From Pseudomonadaceae bacterium (GTDB lineage: Bacteria; Pseudomonadota; Gammaproteobacteria; Pseudomonadales; Azotimanducaceae), in the NCBI GenBank assembly GCA_024743175.1, contig JANSXA010000010.1:124001-188000 (forward strand): a DNA stretch of 64,000 nt, written 5' to 3'. Shown piece by piece: positions 38,240-49,078 of this stretch (position 1 is its first letter; each line of letters opens with the position of its first letter). The notes under the pieces were generated by a model. It worked only from the letters and a program-made list of their open reading frames with translations. It was not told the DNA's origin and did no database searches. Both the position numbers and the translations under genes were made by a program.

Positions 38240-39316
38240 ATGTCTAAAGAATCAGCACCGCAAAAAACCCCTTTATATGACGAACACCTCGCCGCCGGTG
38301 GAAAGATGGTGGATTTTGCCGGCTGGCTGATGCCGGTGAACTACGGTTCGCAGATAGAAGAGCACAGCGCGGTGCGCACGGATGTTGGCATGTTTGATGT
38401 GTCGCACATGACCATCATTGACGTGCACGGCGAAGATGCGCAGGCGTTCCTGCAGCAAGTGGTGGCCAATGATGTGGCCAAGCTGTCCACCTGGGGTGCA
38501 CTTTACGGCGCTTTGCTGAATGAAAGCGGCGGTGTGCTGGATGATCTGATTGTTTATGCATTACCTGAAGGTTTTCGATGTGTGGTGAATGCATCAACCC
38601 GCACAAAAGTACTGAACTGGTTCGAGCAGCACAAAATGCCGGCGATGACGTTTGCTCAGCAGCCACTGGTCATGATTGCAGTGCAGGGCCCCGAGGCAAT
38701 AAACCGCCTCAATGCCTGTTATCCGGGCAGTGTGCCTGAGGACCTTGCGCCGTTTAATGCTGCTGTGTTTGGCGACTGGATGGTGGGTCGCACCGGTTAT
38801 ACCGGCGAAGATGGTGTTGAGATCATGTTACCTGCCGCGCAAGGCGTCAGCTTATGGCAGGATCTGCGCGCAGCTGGCGTGCAACCCGCTGGACTGGGTG
38901 CGCGGGATACCCTGCGCCTGGAAGCAGGTCTGAATCTCTATGGCCAGGACCTGGACGAACAGACCTCACCCCTGGCCTCTAACATTGCCTGGACCATTGC
39001 CTGGTCGCCGGAAGACCGTGATTTTATCGGCCGCAGCGCGATAGAGCCCGAGCGTGGCCAATGTCCAATGAAATTGACGGGTCTTATCATGAAAGACAAA
39101 GGCGTATTACGTCATGGTCAGGTGGTGACCACATCCGCTGGGAATGGGATAATCACCAGCGGAACGTTTTCCCCCACGCTGGGGTTCAGTATTGCTCTGG
39201 CGCGTCTGCCGAAAGCGGCAAGCGGCGCCTGCGAAGTGGACATCCGGGGTAAAGCCAAAGCCGCTGAAATTGTGAAACCGCCATTTGTCCGACACGGTAA
39301 AAAGCTGGTCGGCTGA
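38240..39316 (+). CDS. gcvT: Glycine cleavage system T-protein (aminomethyltransferase)
   Basis: 358 residues. It transfers the methylene group from lipoylated H-protein to THF and releases ammonia. F-A-G-W-L-M-P-V-N-Y near the start, the middle V-N-A-S-T-R segment with D-D-L-I upstream, and R-D-T-L-R-L-E-A-G-L-N-L-Y are typical. The 37-base gap after the hydroxylase gene is too short for a glycine riboswitch, so if this operon has one it must lie elsewhere. Confidence 0.95.
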   Translation: MSKESAPQKTPLYDEHLAAGGKMVDFAGWLMPVNYGSQIEEHSAVRTDVGMFDVSHMTIIDVHGEDAQAFLQQVVANDVAKLSTWGALYGALLNESGGVLDDLIVYALPEGFRCVVNASTRTKVLNWFEQHKMPAMTFAQQPLVMIAVQGPEAINRLNACYPGSVPEDLAPFNAAVFGDWMVGRTGYTGEDGVEIMLPAAQGVSLWQDLRAAGVQPAGLGARDTLRLEAGLNLYGQDLDEQTSPLASNIAWTIAWSPEDRDFIGRSAIEPERGQCPMKLTGLIMKDKGVLRHGQVVTTSAGNGIITSGTFSPTLGFSIALARLPKAASGACEVDIRGKAKAAEIVKPPFVRHGKKLVG

Positions 39317-39337
39317 GAAAAAAAGGACACACCCCAA

Positions 39338-39733
39338 ATGAGTGAAGTACCTGCAGAAAATAAATATGTCGCCACCCATGAGTGGGCAAGACTGGAAGAA
39401 GACGGCAGCGTCACCGTGGGGATTACCGACCACGCACAGAATGCCCTGGGTGACGTGGTTTATGTTGAACTGCCGGAGGTAGGACAACAAATTAACGCAG
39501 CGGAAGAGGCAGGTGTAGTAGAATCTGTAAAAGCCGCTTCCGACATCTATGGCCCTATCACGGGTACAGTGGTTGCGATCAACAGCGTGCTTGATGACGA
39601 ACCCGAAAAGGTTAATCAGGACCCCTACGGCGAAGGTTGGTTTTTCAAACTGGAACCTGACGACGTGGTCGAACTGGAAGAACTGCTCGACGCAGAAGCT
39701 TATACAGAAGTCTGCGACGAAGAAGAGCACTGA
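39338..39733 (+). CDS. gcvH: Glycine cleavage system H-protein
   Basis: 131 residues. The lipoyl carrier shuttling the aminomethyl intermediate among P, T and L proteins. The lipoylation site is K65 in E-S-V-K-A-A-S-D-I. Flanking G-I-T-D-H-A-Q and the late N-x-D-P-Y-G-E-G-W are conserved. It follows gcvT by 21 bases. Confidence 0.96.
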   Translation: MSEVPAENKYVATHEWARLEEDGSVTVGITDHAQNALGDVVYVELPEVGQQINAAEEAGVVESVKAASDIYGPITGTVVAINSVLDDEPEKVNQDPYGEGWFFKLEPDDVVELEELLDAEAYTEVCDEEEH

Positions 39734-39799
39734 CCCGGCTTGCGGCAGTGCCTGTCATCTCATAGATAAAATCCAGCTAATCCATTAAGGAGAGCCCAG

Positions 39800-41188
39800 A
39801 TGCCGTTTGTACCGCATACCGAGGCTGACGTATCCGCCATGCTGGCGGAAATAGGCGCGCCTGATATCAGCGCCTTGTTTGATGAAATCCCCTCGCACCT
39901 GGCCAATGGCAGCCTGCGGGATGTGCCCGCTGGCCGCAGCGAAATGGCCATGCTGCAGATGCTCGCCGAACGCGCCGACGCGGATGCAGGGTATACCTGT
40001 TTTATGGGCGCCGGCAGCTATGACCACCACATTCCGGCGGCAGTCTGGGACATCACAACCCGCGGTGAATTCATGACCGCCTATACGCCGTATCAGGCGG
40101 AGGCGAGCCAGGGTACGTTGCAGCTGATCTACGAGTATCAATCCATGATGGCGGCGCTGACCGGTATGGACGTTTCCAATGCATCCGTCTACGACGGCGC
40201 CAGTGGCCTCGCTGAAGCGATGCTGATGGCTTTACGTGGCAACAAAAAGAACAAAGGTGGTCTGGTTCTGGTGGCTGACTCCGTACATCCGAACTACACC
40301 GGCACTTCCCGCAATATTGTCAGAAATCAGGGTATTCAGATCGAGACGTTGCCGTTGGATGCCAGCGGTATTGTTGACACGCACCATCTGCCCGAAGATC
40401 TGGCGCCGGCAGCGGTGGTGATTCAGCAACCGAACTTTTTTGGTCGTCTGGAGAGCGTAGATGCGCTCACGGATTGGGCCCATGCACAGGGTGCGCTGGT
40501 GATTGCTGTGGTCAATCCAATGACACTGAGTGTGCTGAAGGCGCCAGGTGACTGGGGTAGTGAAGGCGTGGGTGCGGATATTGTCTGTGGCGATGGACAA
40601 CCCTTTGGCGTGCCCATGGCGTCCGGCGGGCCTTCATTTGGATTTACCTGTTGCAGTCAGGCACTGGTTCGACAGATGCCCGGCCGCATCATAGGCCAGA
40701 CCGAAGATCTGGATGGCAAAACAGGTTATGCCCTCACGCTGCAGGCCCGGGAACAGCATATCCGGCGCGGCAAAGCGACCTCCAACATCTGCACCAATCA
40801 GGGTCTGCTGGTGACTGCCGGCACAATTTATCTCAGTCTGGTGGGTCCCCAGGGCCTGCGCGAAGTTGCCCTGGCCTCTCATCAGGGTGCCATGCGGTTA
40901 TTCGATCAGCTGACACAGATCCCCGGCGTAAGTGCTGTGTTTGAAGGTCCGCATTTCCACGAGTTTGCAGTACGTTTGCCTGTTCCTGCTGCAGATGTCA
41001 TCGATGCCATGATGGCACAAGGCGTTCTGCCCGGTCTTGCGCTGTCACATTTTGCCTCCGGACATGTGCCCGAGGCGGAAAATACGCTGCTGGTCGCAGT
41101 TACCGAAAAGCGCACGCCAGCGGAAATAGCACACTATGTCTCGTTGCTCAGCGATATTCTTGAAAAATCAACCCAGGTGGCATCATGA
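39800..41188 (+). CDS. gcvPA: Glycine dehydrogenase (decarboxylating) subunit 1
   Basis: 462 residues, the N-terminal half of the two-subunit P-protein. It opens with P-H-T-E-A-D-V and has [12 protein letters not shown], both typical of GcvPA. This half lacks the PLP lysine, which is on gcvPB. AAGGAG precedes the ATG and the stop overlaps gcvPB by four bases. Most gammaproteobacteria have one fused GcvP of about 950 residues; the split form is the minority type. Confidence 0.95.
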   Translation: MPFVPHTEADVSAMLAEIGAPDISALFDEIPSHLANGSLRDVPAGRSEMAMLQMLAERADADAGYTCFMGAGSYDHHIPAAVWDITTRGEFMTAYTPYQAEASQGTLQLIYEYQSMMAALTGMDVSNASVYDGASGLAEAMLMALRGNKKNKGGLVLVADSVHPNYTGTSRNIVRNQGIQIETLPLDASGIVDTHHLPEDLAPAAVVIQQPNFFGRLESVDALTDWAHAQGALVIAVVNPMTLSVLKAPGDWGSEGVGADIVCGDGQPFGVPMASGGPSFGFTCCSQALVRQMPGRIIGQTEDLDGKTGYALTLQAREQHIRRGKATSNICTNQGLLVTAGTIYLSLVGPQGLREVALASHQGAMRLFDQLTQIPGVSAVFEGPHFHEFAVRLPVPAADVIDAMMAQGVLPGLALSHFASGHVPEAENTLLVAVTEKRTPAEIAHYVSLLSDILEKSTQVAS

Positions 41189-42654
41189 GCACTATTTTTG
41201 ATATCAGTCAGAGCGGCCGGCGTGCCAGTGCACAACGGGTGGATGCTGCTGATGACAGCGTCCTGGCAGATCTGCCAGGGGACCTGCTACGTTCGGAGCC
41301 GCCAGGCCTGCCCGAAGTGTCAGAGTTACAGGCGGTCCGCCACTATACCAATCTGTCCAGGAAAAATTTCAGCATCGATACCCAGTTCTATCCGCTGGGC
41401 TCCTGCACCATGAAATATAACCCGCGCGGCGCCCATAAAGCCGCCAACCTGCCGGGATTCCTGGGGCGCCATCCGCTGGCACCTGAAGCGGCCAGTCAGG
41501 GCCATATGGCCTGTCTGTATGATCTGCAGGAAATCCTGCGTGATGTCACGGGAATGAAAGGTGTCTCGTTGACGCCGATGGCCGGCGCTCAGGGTGAATT
41601 TGCCGGTGTGGCCATGATTCGTGCTTATCACGAATCCAGGGGCGACGATGCGCGCACCGAGATTATTGTGCCCAGTGCAGCTCATGGTACCAATCCGGCC
41701 ACCGCGGTGATGTGTGGTTATAAAGTCACAGAAGTTGCCGTCGATGCATCCGGTGATGTAGATCTGGATGCCCTGAAAGCCTGTGTTGGGCCACAAACCG
41801 CAGGCCTGATGATGACCAACCCATCAACCTGTGGTGTGTTTGAACGTCAGGTTGAGGAAATTGCCAGAACCGTGCACGACGCCGGAGGTCTGCTCTATTA
41901 CGACGGTGCCAACCTGAATGCCATTCTCGGCAAGGTCAAGCCCGGTGATATGGGGTTTGATGTGCTGCACATGAATCTGCATAAAACATTTGCCACCCCC
42001 CACGGTGGCGGCGGCCCTGGCGCTGGCCCGGTAGGTGTGTCGGAGCGCTTGTTACCGCACTTGCCGGTACCTATTGTGGCTAAATCTGAAGAGGCAGGCG
42101 AAACGATTTATCGATGGGTGGACGAGGATGATCTGCCGTTGAGTATTGGTCGTTTATCCGCGTTTGCGGGTAATGCAGGTATTCTGATCCGTGCGTTGGC
42201 CTACGCGTTACTGCTGGGCCGCGAAGGCATGCATCGGGTGGGCGAGTACGCAACGCTGAATGCCAATTACATGGCCGCGCGCCTGCACAAAGCCGGTTTT
42301 AAGCTGGCCTATCCTGAACGTCGGGCAACCCACGAATTTATCCTCACCTTCGCCCATGAAGCCAAAGAGCTGGGTGTGAACGCAATGGACATTGCCAAAC
42401 GTATGCTCGACTACGGCATGCATTCGCCCACAACCTATTTTCCACTGCTGATTCCGGAGTGTTTTCTTATTGAGCCAACGGAAACGGAAAGCCGCGAAGA
42501 GCTGGATCGTTACGTGGACGCGTTGATTGCTATTCGCGAGGAAGCTAACCGGGACGCTAATCTTCTGAAACAGGCGCCGTTCACAACGCCGGTGCGGCGG
42601 CTGGATGATGTCAAAGCCGCCCGCGAGTTAAACCTGACCTGGTCAGCTCCATAA
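41185..42654 (+). CDS. gcvPB: Glycine dehydrogenase (decarboxylating) subunit 2
   Basis: 489 residues, the PLP-bearing half of the split P-protein. K267 in N-L-H-K-T-F binds PLP and is followed by the glycine-rich [11 protein letters not shown] loop. [13 protein letters not shown] and A-H-G-T-N-P-A are complete. With gcvPA it decarboxylates glycine and loads the H-protein. The ATG overlaps gcvPA (ATGA), giving equal translation of both halves. Confidence 0.95.
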   Translation: MSTIFDISQSGRRASAQRVDAADDSVLADLPGDLLRSEPPGLPEVSELQAVRHYTNLSRKNFSIDTQFYPLGSCTMKYNPRGAHKAANLPGFLGRHPLAPEAASQGHMACLYDLQEILRDVTGMKGVSLTPMAGAQGEFAGVAMIRAYHESRGDDARTEIIVPSAAHGTNPATAVMCGYKVTEVAVDASGDVDLDALKACVGPQTAGLMMTNPSTCGVFERQVEEIARTVHDAGGLLYYDGANLNAILGKVKPGDMGFDVLHMNLHKTFATPHGGGGPGAGPVGVSERLLPHLPVPIVAKSEEAGETIYRWVDEDDLPLSIGRLSAFAGNAGILIRALAYALLLGREGMHRVGEYATLNANYMAARLHKAGFKLAYPERRATHEFILTFAHEAKELGVNAMDIAKRMLDYGMHSPTTYFPLLIPECFLIEPTETESREELDRYVDALIAIREEANRDANLLKQAPFTTPVRRLDDVKAARELNLTWSAP

Positions 42655-42670
42655 TCCAGCGGGATTGAGT

Positions 42671-44731
42671 CTAAGCCAGCGTTTCTTTTAACTCAGACAG
42701 GTCAGTTATGGGTAGTGAGCAGCTCAAACCCTGACAGACAAAGGCGGTGACCGATTGCTGGGCCTCGGCGCTGACCAGTTTGGGCAGGTATGGGGGCAGT
42801 GGCGCCTCAACGTCGTACGCAATAGCAAATGTTTTGCGCCAGGGTGTAAAGCCGCCGCTGATCTCCTGTTTCCAGCTGTCAGTCATTTCCGCCGGTCCCC
42901 GCAGGATAACCATATCTGTGGGATAAACGGTTTCCTCCAGTACGCTGAGCAGGCTGCAGTGTCCAGCGGGTAAACGTTCCATCACTGCGCGTGCCCATGC
43001 CAGGGTACCGTGTGCTGCGTCCAGGTAACGTGTTTCGCCCAGCAGGTGACCTAACGTCAGCAGCGCTCTGGCGGCGGTGGCGTTACCCGGTGGCATGGCA
43101 TCATCCATGGTTGGCTTGGGCCGATAGATCAGTTGTTCATGATCATGTCGGGTGAAATAAAAACCACCCTGCCCGGCGTCATGAAACTCATCCAGCAGTT
43201 TGTCAGCCAGTTCGATGGCAAACTGCATATCCTGGCTTCGCCACTGTGCGCTGAGCAGGGTGGTCAGACCGTCTAATACATTGGCATAGTCGTCAAGATA
43301 ACCCAGATAACGGGGTGAGCCCTGCTGCCAGGTGGCGTAGAGATATTCGCCATCCCAGCAATGTTCATGTAGAAAGTCAGCGGTTTGTTGTGCTTGAGCT
43401 ACCCACTCCGGCCGTGCCTGATTGATACCGGCGTGTGCCAGACCGCGAATCATCAAGCCGTTCCAGGCGGTAAGAATTTTGTCGTCGGTTGCGGGACGCA
43501 CACGTTCATCGCGGGCTTTCAGCATTTTCTGCTTGGCGCTTTGCAGGAGTTTGTCTGCCTGGTCTGGGGCCAGTGACAGGCGTTCGATTACCGAACGCCA
43601 GGAATCGTAACGGTGCAGATTCCATTTATTTTCAAAATTTGCAGGCTTGTCTAATCCATAGAGGGTTTCGACAACCAGATACTCTTCGTCGCTGAGCAGC
43701 TTCTTCACCTGCTCCCGACGCCAGACGTAAAACTTGCCTTCCTCACCTTCTGAATCTGCATCCAGGGCAGCAAAAAACCCGCCTTCCGGGTGCAGCATTT
43801 CCCGTTGCAGCCAGCCGATAGTGTCTGCAATGGCTTCTTCAAAGAGTTTGTCTGGTCCCAGGGTCAGGGCAAAGCTGTAGACGGACAGTAACTGTGCGTT
43901 GTCATACAACATTTTTTCAAAGTGGGGGATCATCCACTTGCTGTCTGTGGCGTAGCGGCAGAACCCGCCGCCAAGGTGGTCATAAATGCCACCCCGGGCC
44001 ATATTTGTCAGAGAAACCATCACCCGATCAAGGCCGTCTTTATCGTTGCCACCAAGACGTCGGGTATGCGCCCAGTGAGACAGCAGACGTTCCAGCGCAT
44101 TGGGCATGGGGAACTTCGGCGCACCACCAAACCCTCCAGCAGCGCTGTCGTACTGGCTGGCCAGCGCCTCAGCTGCTGCCTTCAACAGTGCTTCATCTTT
44201 CAATGAAGCTTCCTGTACCGGCGCTACCATCATCTCCAAAGTCTGTTGGATTTTCTCACCCTGCTCGTTCAGCTCGTCGCGCTTAGTGCTGAACACGTCA
44301 GCGATACGCAGCAACAGGTCGCTGAACCCGGGCAGACCATGGCGTGGCGTGTTGGGAAAGTAAGTGCCACCATAAAAAGGCAGTAGCGTCTGCGGGTCGA
44401 TAAACATTGTTAACGGCCAGCCGCCACCCTGCTGAGTCAGCAGTTGCAGAGCTGTCTGATAAATTTTATCCAGATCCGGACGTTCTTCTCTATCTACTTT
44501 GATGTTGATGAAATGTTCGTTCATCACAGCCGCAGTGGTGTCATCAGCAAAAGACTCATGGGCCATAACATGACACCAGTGGCAACTTGAATAGCCGATG
44601 GATAACAGGATCGGTTTGTCCTGCTGTTTGGCAGCAGCCAGGGCTTGTGAGTCCCAGGGCTGCCAGTCCACGGGGTTGTCAGCGTGTTGCAGAAGATACG
44701 GGCTGGTTTCGTTGTGCAGGCGATTTGTCAT
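42671..44731 (-). CDS. DUF255 thioredoxin-domain protein (YyaL/SPATA20 family)
   Basis: 686 residues from the ATG at 44731; the frame stays open 60 codons further upstream without similarity. An N-terminal thioredoxin-like domain has the family start [17 protein letters not shown] and a C-H-W-C redox-like motif ([15 protein letters not shown]). The rest is an alpha/alpha six-barrel related to N-acylglucosamine epimerases. Its role is unknown. There is no signal peptide, so it is cytoplasmic. It is convergent with gcvPB. Confidence 0.92.
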   Translation of the reverse strand: MTNRLHNETSPYLLQHADNPVDWQPWDSQALAAAKQQDKPILLSIGYSSCHWCHVMAHESFADDTTAAVMNEHFINIKVDREERPDLDKIYQTALQLLTQQGGGWPLTMFIDPQTLLPFYGGTYFPNTPRHGLPGFSDLLLRIADVFSTKRDELNEQGEKIQQTLEMMVAPVQEASLKDEALLKAAAEALASQYDSAAGGFGGAPKFPMPNALERLLSHWAHTRRLGGNDKDGLDRVMVSLTNMARGGIYDHLGGGFCRYATDSKWMIPHFEKMLYDNAQLLSVYSFALTLGPDKLFEEAIADTIGWLQREMLHPEGGFFAALDADSEGEEGKFYVWRREQVKKLLSDEEYLVVETLYGLDKPANFENKWNLHRYDSWRSVIERLSLAPDQADKLLQSAKQKMLKARDERVRPATDDKILTAWNGLMIRGLAHAGINQARPEWVAQAQQTADFLHEHCWDGEYLYATWQQGSPRYLGYLDDYANVLDGLTTLLSAQWRSQDMQFAIELADKLLDEFHDAGQGGFYFTRHDHEQLIYRPKPTMDDAMPPGNATAARALLTLGHLLGETRYLDAAHGTLAWARAVMERLPAGHCSLLSVLEETVYPTDMVILRGPAEMTDSWKQEISGGFTPWRKTFAIAYDVEAPLPPYLPKLVSAEAQQSVTAFVCQGLSCSLPITDLSELKETLA

Positions 44732-44913
44732 CTGCCTGATTGTAGGGGGTTTGCCGCGCGCATCACACCTTTGAACCGCACCACCGCTGATTAGAATTTG
44801 TGTCCGTTGTGCTTTTCCGGTATCAAGGTATGAAGGCAATAAAAGTCTGTGGCTACGAGACTGCAAACCCGGCGGGGTGTGGTCGTGAAATGCTGCAGTG
44901 AAAAGAGGCATGC

Positions 44914-45432
44914 ATGGTAGATACCGACGGTTTCAGGCCGAACGTTGGCATTGTTCTGGCAAGTGGGCAGGGTACTGGTCAGGTACTCTGGGCGCGCCGG
45001 GTGGGTGGACACGACGCCTGGCAGTTTCCTCAGGGCGGTATTAACCCGGATGAGACGCCGGAAGAGGCCTTGTTCAGAGAGTTAACTGAGGAAGTTGGCC
45101 TGACGGCTGATCACGTTCGAATTGTTGCACGAACAAAAGGCTGGCTGCGTTATCGCCTGCCGCGCCGCCTGCGGCGTTATAACTCTACGCCTGGCTTTGT
45201 CGGTCAAAAACAGAAGTGGTTTCTATTGGAAATGTTGGGTGAAGATCATCAGGTGTCTATGGATAGAGGACCGAAACCCGAATTTGACCATTGGCAGTGG
45301 GTAACCTTCTGGTACCCACTCACCCAGGTGGTGGATTTCAAGCGAGAGGTGTACCGAAGGGCATTAATAGAACTCGCCCCACACCTGCCCCTGGCACAAA
45401 CTGCGCGCGGTAAAATCAGGAGTTCACCTTAG
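44914..45432 (+). CDS. rppH: RNA pyrophosphohydrolase
   Basis: 172 residues. It removes pyrophosphate from the 5' end of mRNAs and triggers RNase E decay. The Nudix box [12 protein letters not shown], then R-E-L-T-E-E-V-G, is perfect. The opening R-P-N-V-G-I-V-L is typical. AAGAGG lies just before the ATG. The stop overlaps the GTG of ptsP by one base; rppH-ptsP is a conserved pair. Confidence 0.95.
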   Translation: MVDTDGFRPNVGIVLASGQGTGQVLWARRVGGHDAWQFPQGGINPDETPEEALFRELTEEVGLTADHVRIVARTKGWLRYRLPRRLRRYNSTPGFVGQKQKWFLLEMLGEDHQVSMDRGPKPEFDHWQWVTFWYPLTQVVDFKREVYRRALIELAPHLPLAQTARGKIRSSP

Positions 45433-47708
45433 TGTTAGCAACCCTGCGTCAGATTGTTCTCAAATTCACGGCTCACAGCCAGTTGTCGGCTGCGGTCAAT
45501 GAACTGGTCTGTGAAGTAAAAACCGCGATGAACACAGATGTGTGTTCCATTTATCTGCTCACCAGTGACAGGGACGCTTACGCACTTGCCGCAACCGATG
45601 GTTTAAATCCCTCCCAGGTAGGCGCCGCTCTGCTCAGCCTGGACCAGGGTCTGGTCGGCCTGGTTGGCCGTCGCGCAGAACCCCTCAATCTCGACGACGC
45701 GCAGAATCACCCTGAATACTATTTCCTGCCGGAAACCGGAGAAGAGGCATTTAACGCTTTTCTTGGCGTGCCGATCATCCATCAGCGCCGGGTACTGGGC
45801 GTGCTGGTGGTACAGCAGCAGGCCGTGCGGCGATTTGATGAAGCTGAAGAAGCTTTTCTTGTCACGCTGGCTGCGCAACTGGCCACGGTGGTTTCTCATG
45901 CTCAGGCAATTGGTGACAACGCGCTGCAGAACACGCCCCATACAGGTCTGGATGACAGCGCCTTCAAAGGTGTTGCAGGTGCTCCCGGCATCGCCATCGG
46001 GGCGGCAGTTGTTGTGCATCCCGCGGCGAATCTGGATGCGGTGCCCGAACGTGCGGCAGAAGAAGTCACGGTGGAGCTTGCGTTGCTGGACAGGGCGCTG
46101 GAAGCGGTGCGATCAGACATTAAGAATATCAGTGCGCAGTTCTCCACCAGCCTGCCAAAGCAGGAACTAGCGCTGTTTGATGCGTATCTGCACATGCTGG
46201 ACGAAAACGCCCTGGCAGGTGATATCCGTAAAGAGATCCAGCTCGGCCAGTGGGCACAGGGCGCCCTGAAGAAAGTTATCCGTCAGCACGTTGGCCGCTT
46301 TGAACTGATGGAAGATCCTTATCTGCGTGAACGCGGAGCAGATGTCAAAGAGCTGGGTCTGCGGGTGCTGGGATATCTGCAGGACATACGCGACAAAAAA
46401 ACCCTTTTCCCCACCAACAGTGTGCTTGTGGGCGAGGAAGTAACACCCACCATGCTGACCAATATTCCCGCAGATCGCCTGGTTGCCATCGTCAGTAATC
46501 GCGGGTCAAGCAACTCGCATGTAGCGATTCTCGCCCGCGCAATGGGCATTCCTGCGGTTATGGGTGCCATTGATCTGCCCACCTATGATCTCGAGGGAGA
46601 AACCCTCCTGGTGGATGGTCATTACGGTGAGGTGTACGCGCGGCCGAACAAACGCCGCATCACGTTAAATCGGGAACTCATCGAACAGGAGCGTGTGTTT
46701 GATGAAGAGCTGACGGAATTGAAAGATCTGCCCTGCATCACCCGCGACGGCTGGCGTCTGCTGCTGTGGGTGAACATCGGTCTGTCTGGCGACCTGACGC
46801 GATCACTTGATCGTGGCGCGGAGGGTATCGGTCTGTTCCGCACCGAAATTCCCTTCATGTCAGCAGATCGTTTTCCTACCGAAGCTGAACAGCTGGCCAT
46901 CTACCGGGAACACATGGAGGCCTTTTCGCCCCGGCCGGTGACGATGCGCACGCTGGATATCGGCGGTGATAAATCCCTCAGCTATTTTCCTATCTCGGAA
47001 GAGAATCCGTTTCTCGGCTGGCGCGGCATCAGAGTGACTTTGGATCACCCGGAAATCTTTCTGGTGCAGGTTCGGGCGATGATCAAAGCGAATGCCGGGC
47101 TTGAAGGGGTGCTGCGTATCATGCTGCCGATGATCTCCAGTGTGGGAGAACTTCGTGCCGCCAAAACCCTGATCAATCAGGCTTATGATGAGGTGGTGGA
47201 AGAAGGTACTGAAGTCAAAATGCCAGAAATCGGCGTTATGGTTGAAGTGCCCGCCTCGGTGTATCAGGCGCGCCTGTTGGCCAAAGAAGCAGACTTTCTT
47301 GCTGTTGGATCTAACGATTTAACTCAGTATATGCTGGCCGTGGACCGCAATAACCCGCGCGTGGCAGAACTCTATCAGGATGTTCATCCTGCGGTGATAG
47401 GCGCATTGCGAGAGGTTGCCCGTGCGGCCCATGCAGAAGGTACCGGCCTGGGTATCTGTGGCGAGTTTGCCGGCACCCCCGCAGGCGCGGTGCTGTTGAT
47501 GGCGATGGGCTATCACGTGCTGTCCATGAACGCGACCCACCTGCCTAAGGTGAAATGGGTCATTCGGCAGATTAAACGCTCGGATGCGCGGCGGATGTTA
47601 GCCCGGGTACTGAAAATGGAAACAGCAGAAGAAGTGCGCACCTATATGCATCAGCAGTTAAGTGACAGGGGTCTGGCGCGGGTACTGCCCCACCATCAGC
47701 TGAGCTGA
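45432..47708 (+). CDS. ptsP: PTS-Ntr phosphoenolpyruvate-protein phosphotransferase
   Basis: 758 residues from a GTG. An N-terminal GAF domain (about 1-160) is fused to an enzyme I module. Phospho-His H363 lies in S-N-S-H-V-A-I-L-A-R-A, and C676 is in G-I-C-G-E-F-A-G of the PEP-binding barrel. It starts the nitrogen PTS relay (PtsP, NPr, PtsN), which senses glutamine through GAF and affects potassium and cell envelope control. NPr and PtsN genes are not in the window. Confidence 0.95.
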   Translation: MLATLRQIVLKFTAHSQLSAAVNELVCEVKTAMNTDVCSIYLLTSDRDAYALAATDGLNPSQVGAALLSLDQGLVGLVGRRAEPLNLDDAQNHPEYYFLPETGEEAFNAFLGVPIIHQRRVLGVLVVQQQAVRRFDEAEEAFLVTLAAQLATVVSHAQAIGDNALQNTPHTGLDDSAFKGVAGAPGIAIGAAVVVHPAANLDAVPERAAEEVTVELALLDRALEAVRSDIKNISAQFSTSLPKQELALFDAYLHMLDENALAGDIRKEIQLGQWAQGALKKVIRQHVGRFELMEDPYLRERGADVKELGLRVLGYLQDIRDKKTLFPTNSVLVGEEVTPTMLTNIPADRLVAIVSNRGSSNSHVAILARAMGIPAVMGAIDLPTYDLEGETLLVDGHYGEVYARPNKRRITLNRELIEQERVFDEELTELKDLPCITRDGWRLLLWVNIGLSGDLTRSLDRGAEGIGLFRTEIPFMSADRFPTEAEQLAIYREHMEAFSPRPVTMRTLDIGGDKSLSYFPISEENPFLGWRGIRVTLDHPEIFLVQVRAMIKANAGLEGVLRIMLPMISSVGELRAAKTLINQAYDEVVEEGTEVKMPEIGVMVEVPASVYQARLLAKEADFLAVGSNDLTQYMLAVDRNNPRVAELYQDVHPAVIGALREVARAAHAEGTGLGICGEFAGTPAGAVLLMAMGYHVLSMNATHLPKVKWVIRQIKRSDARRMLARVLKMETAEEVRTYMHQQLSDRGLARVLPHHQLS

Positions 47709-47733
47709 ACCCTTTTGTGATTCGCTTTGCACA

Positions 47734-47751
47734 AAAGCCTGATCAGGCTTT
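47734..47751. terminator. Bidirectional terminator between ptsP and folA
   Basis: A perfect 18-base palindrome, AAAGCCTGATCAGGCTTT, overlaps the folA stop codon. Just to its left a second inverted repeat pairs CTTTTGTG (47712-47719) with CACAAAAG (47730-47737). The AT-flanked, GC-centred hairpin between two convergent genes suits a bidirectional terminator, though the T-tract is short. Confidence 0.5.
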
Positions 47752-48249
47752 GCGGGTGTATTGCGCAATAACAAAATCTGCAGAGTGTCGCTCATCAGCG
47801 GTGTGTTCGACGCGGCTCACACAATCCCAGTGATCTAAATCGAAGTCCGGGAAAAACACGTCACCCTCAGGATGACCGGAAACATGGGTGACGTAGAGCC
47901 TGTCGGCAAGCGGCAGGCATAGACTGTAAATGTCAGCGCCGCCGATCACCATCAGTTCATCCTGACCGTCAATCAAACACTGTTGTTCAGCCAGCGCCAG
48001 AGCGTCGTCGAGGCCGTGTACAACCCTGGCACCTTCTCGCTGCCAGCTTGTATCACGGGTGAGGACAATATTGGTACGTCCCGGCAGGGGCGCTTTCATC
48101 GACTCCATGGTTTTGCGACCCATCAATACGGGTTTGCCCATGGTTGTACTCATGAAATGGCGCATGTCGGTGGGCAGGCGCCAGGGGAGCGAGTTATCGC
48201 GGCCGATAACCCGATTCTCCGCCATCGCCCATATCATGGAAATAAGCAA
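47743..48249 (-). CDS. folA: Dihydrofolate reductase
   Basis: 168 residues. It reduces dihydrofolate to THF with NADPH. Opening I-S-M-I-W-A-M-A-E-N-R-V-I-G and L-P-W-R-L-P-T-D-M form the folate and Met20 loop regions; M-G-R-K-T-M-E-S and V-I-G-G-A-D-I-Y bind NADPH. It follows thyA by 5 bases, so the enzyme that makes dihydrofolate and the one that recycles it are co-expressed. Confidence 0.96.
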   Translation of the reverse strand: MLISMIWAMAENRVIGRDNSLPWRLPTDMRHFMSTTMGKPVLMGRKTMESMKAPLPGRTNIVLTRDTSWQREGARVVHGLDDALALAEQQCLIDGQDELMVIGGADIYSLCLPLADRLYVTHVSGHPEGDVFFPDFDLDHWDCVSRVEHTADERHSADFVIAQYTRKA

Positions 48250-48254
48250 AGAGG

Positions 48255-49049
48255 TTATACCGCGATAGGTGCTTTGATGACACCGTGGCTCTGATAGTTT
48301 TCCAGTTTAAAATCGTCTAACTGAAAACTGAAAATATCTTTCACTTCGGGGTTCAACATCAGCGTGGGTAGTGGCATGGGGCTGCGTTTAAGCTGCTCGT
48401 CCGCCTGCTCGAGGTGATTGGTGTACAGGTGAGCATCACCAAACGTGTGCACAAAGTCTCCCAGCTCCAGGTCCGTGACCTGAGCAATCATCATGGTCAA
48501 CAGCGCGTAAGACGCAATGTTGAACGGCACGCCGAGAAAGATATCTGCACTGCGCTGATACAGCTGACAGGACAGTTTGTTGTCTGCCACATAAAACTGG
48601 AACAGAGTATGACAAGGCGGCAGCGCCATGTTGTTCACTTCTGCGACATTCCATGCGGACACAATATGCCGACGACTGTCCGGGTTCTCTTTGATGCTGG
48701 TGACGACCTGCTCAATCTGATCAATGGTTGTGCCGTCCGGTGTTGGCCACGATCGCCACTGTGATCCGTAAACCGGCCCCAGCTCGCCATTTTCATCCGC
48801 CCACTCGTCCCAGATGTGCACGTTGTTTTCGGTCAGGTATTTAATGTTGGTGGAGCCGGACAGAAACCACAGCAGCTCATGAATAATGAGACGCATAAAT
48901 ACTTTTTTGGTGGTCACCAGAGGAAAGCCTGCGTTCAGGTCAAAGCGCATCTGATGACCAAAGATACTGTACGTGCCGGTGCCGGTACGATCGCCTTTAG
49001 CGGTGCCGTTGTCGCGCACATGGCGCATGAGGTCCAGATACTGTTGCAT
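48255..49049 (-). CDS. thyA: Thymidylate synthase
   Basis: 264 residues, the standard E. coli-type length. It makes dTMP from dUMP with methylene-THF. The catalytic Cys is in [10 protein letters not shown], followed by [14 protein letters not shown]. The mid-section of lgt-thyA-folA, as in Pseudomonas. Confidence 0.97.
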   Translation of the reverse strand: MQQYLDLMRHVRDNGTAKGDRTGTGTYSIFGHQMRFDLNAGFPLVTTKKVFMRLIIHELLWFLSGSTNIKYLTENNVHIWDEWADENGELGPVYGSQWRSWPTPDGTTIDQIEQVVTSIKENPDSRRHIVSAWNVAEVNNMALPPCHTLFQFYVADNKLSCQLYQRSADIFLGVPFNIASYALLTMMIAQVTDLELGDFVHTFGDAHLYTNHLEQADEQLKRSPMPLPTLMLNPEVKDIFSFQLDDFKLENYQSHGVIKAPIAV

Positions 49050-49078
49050 GATTGCGTCGCTGTTGGTGATCTATGTAA

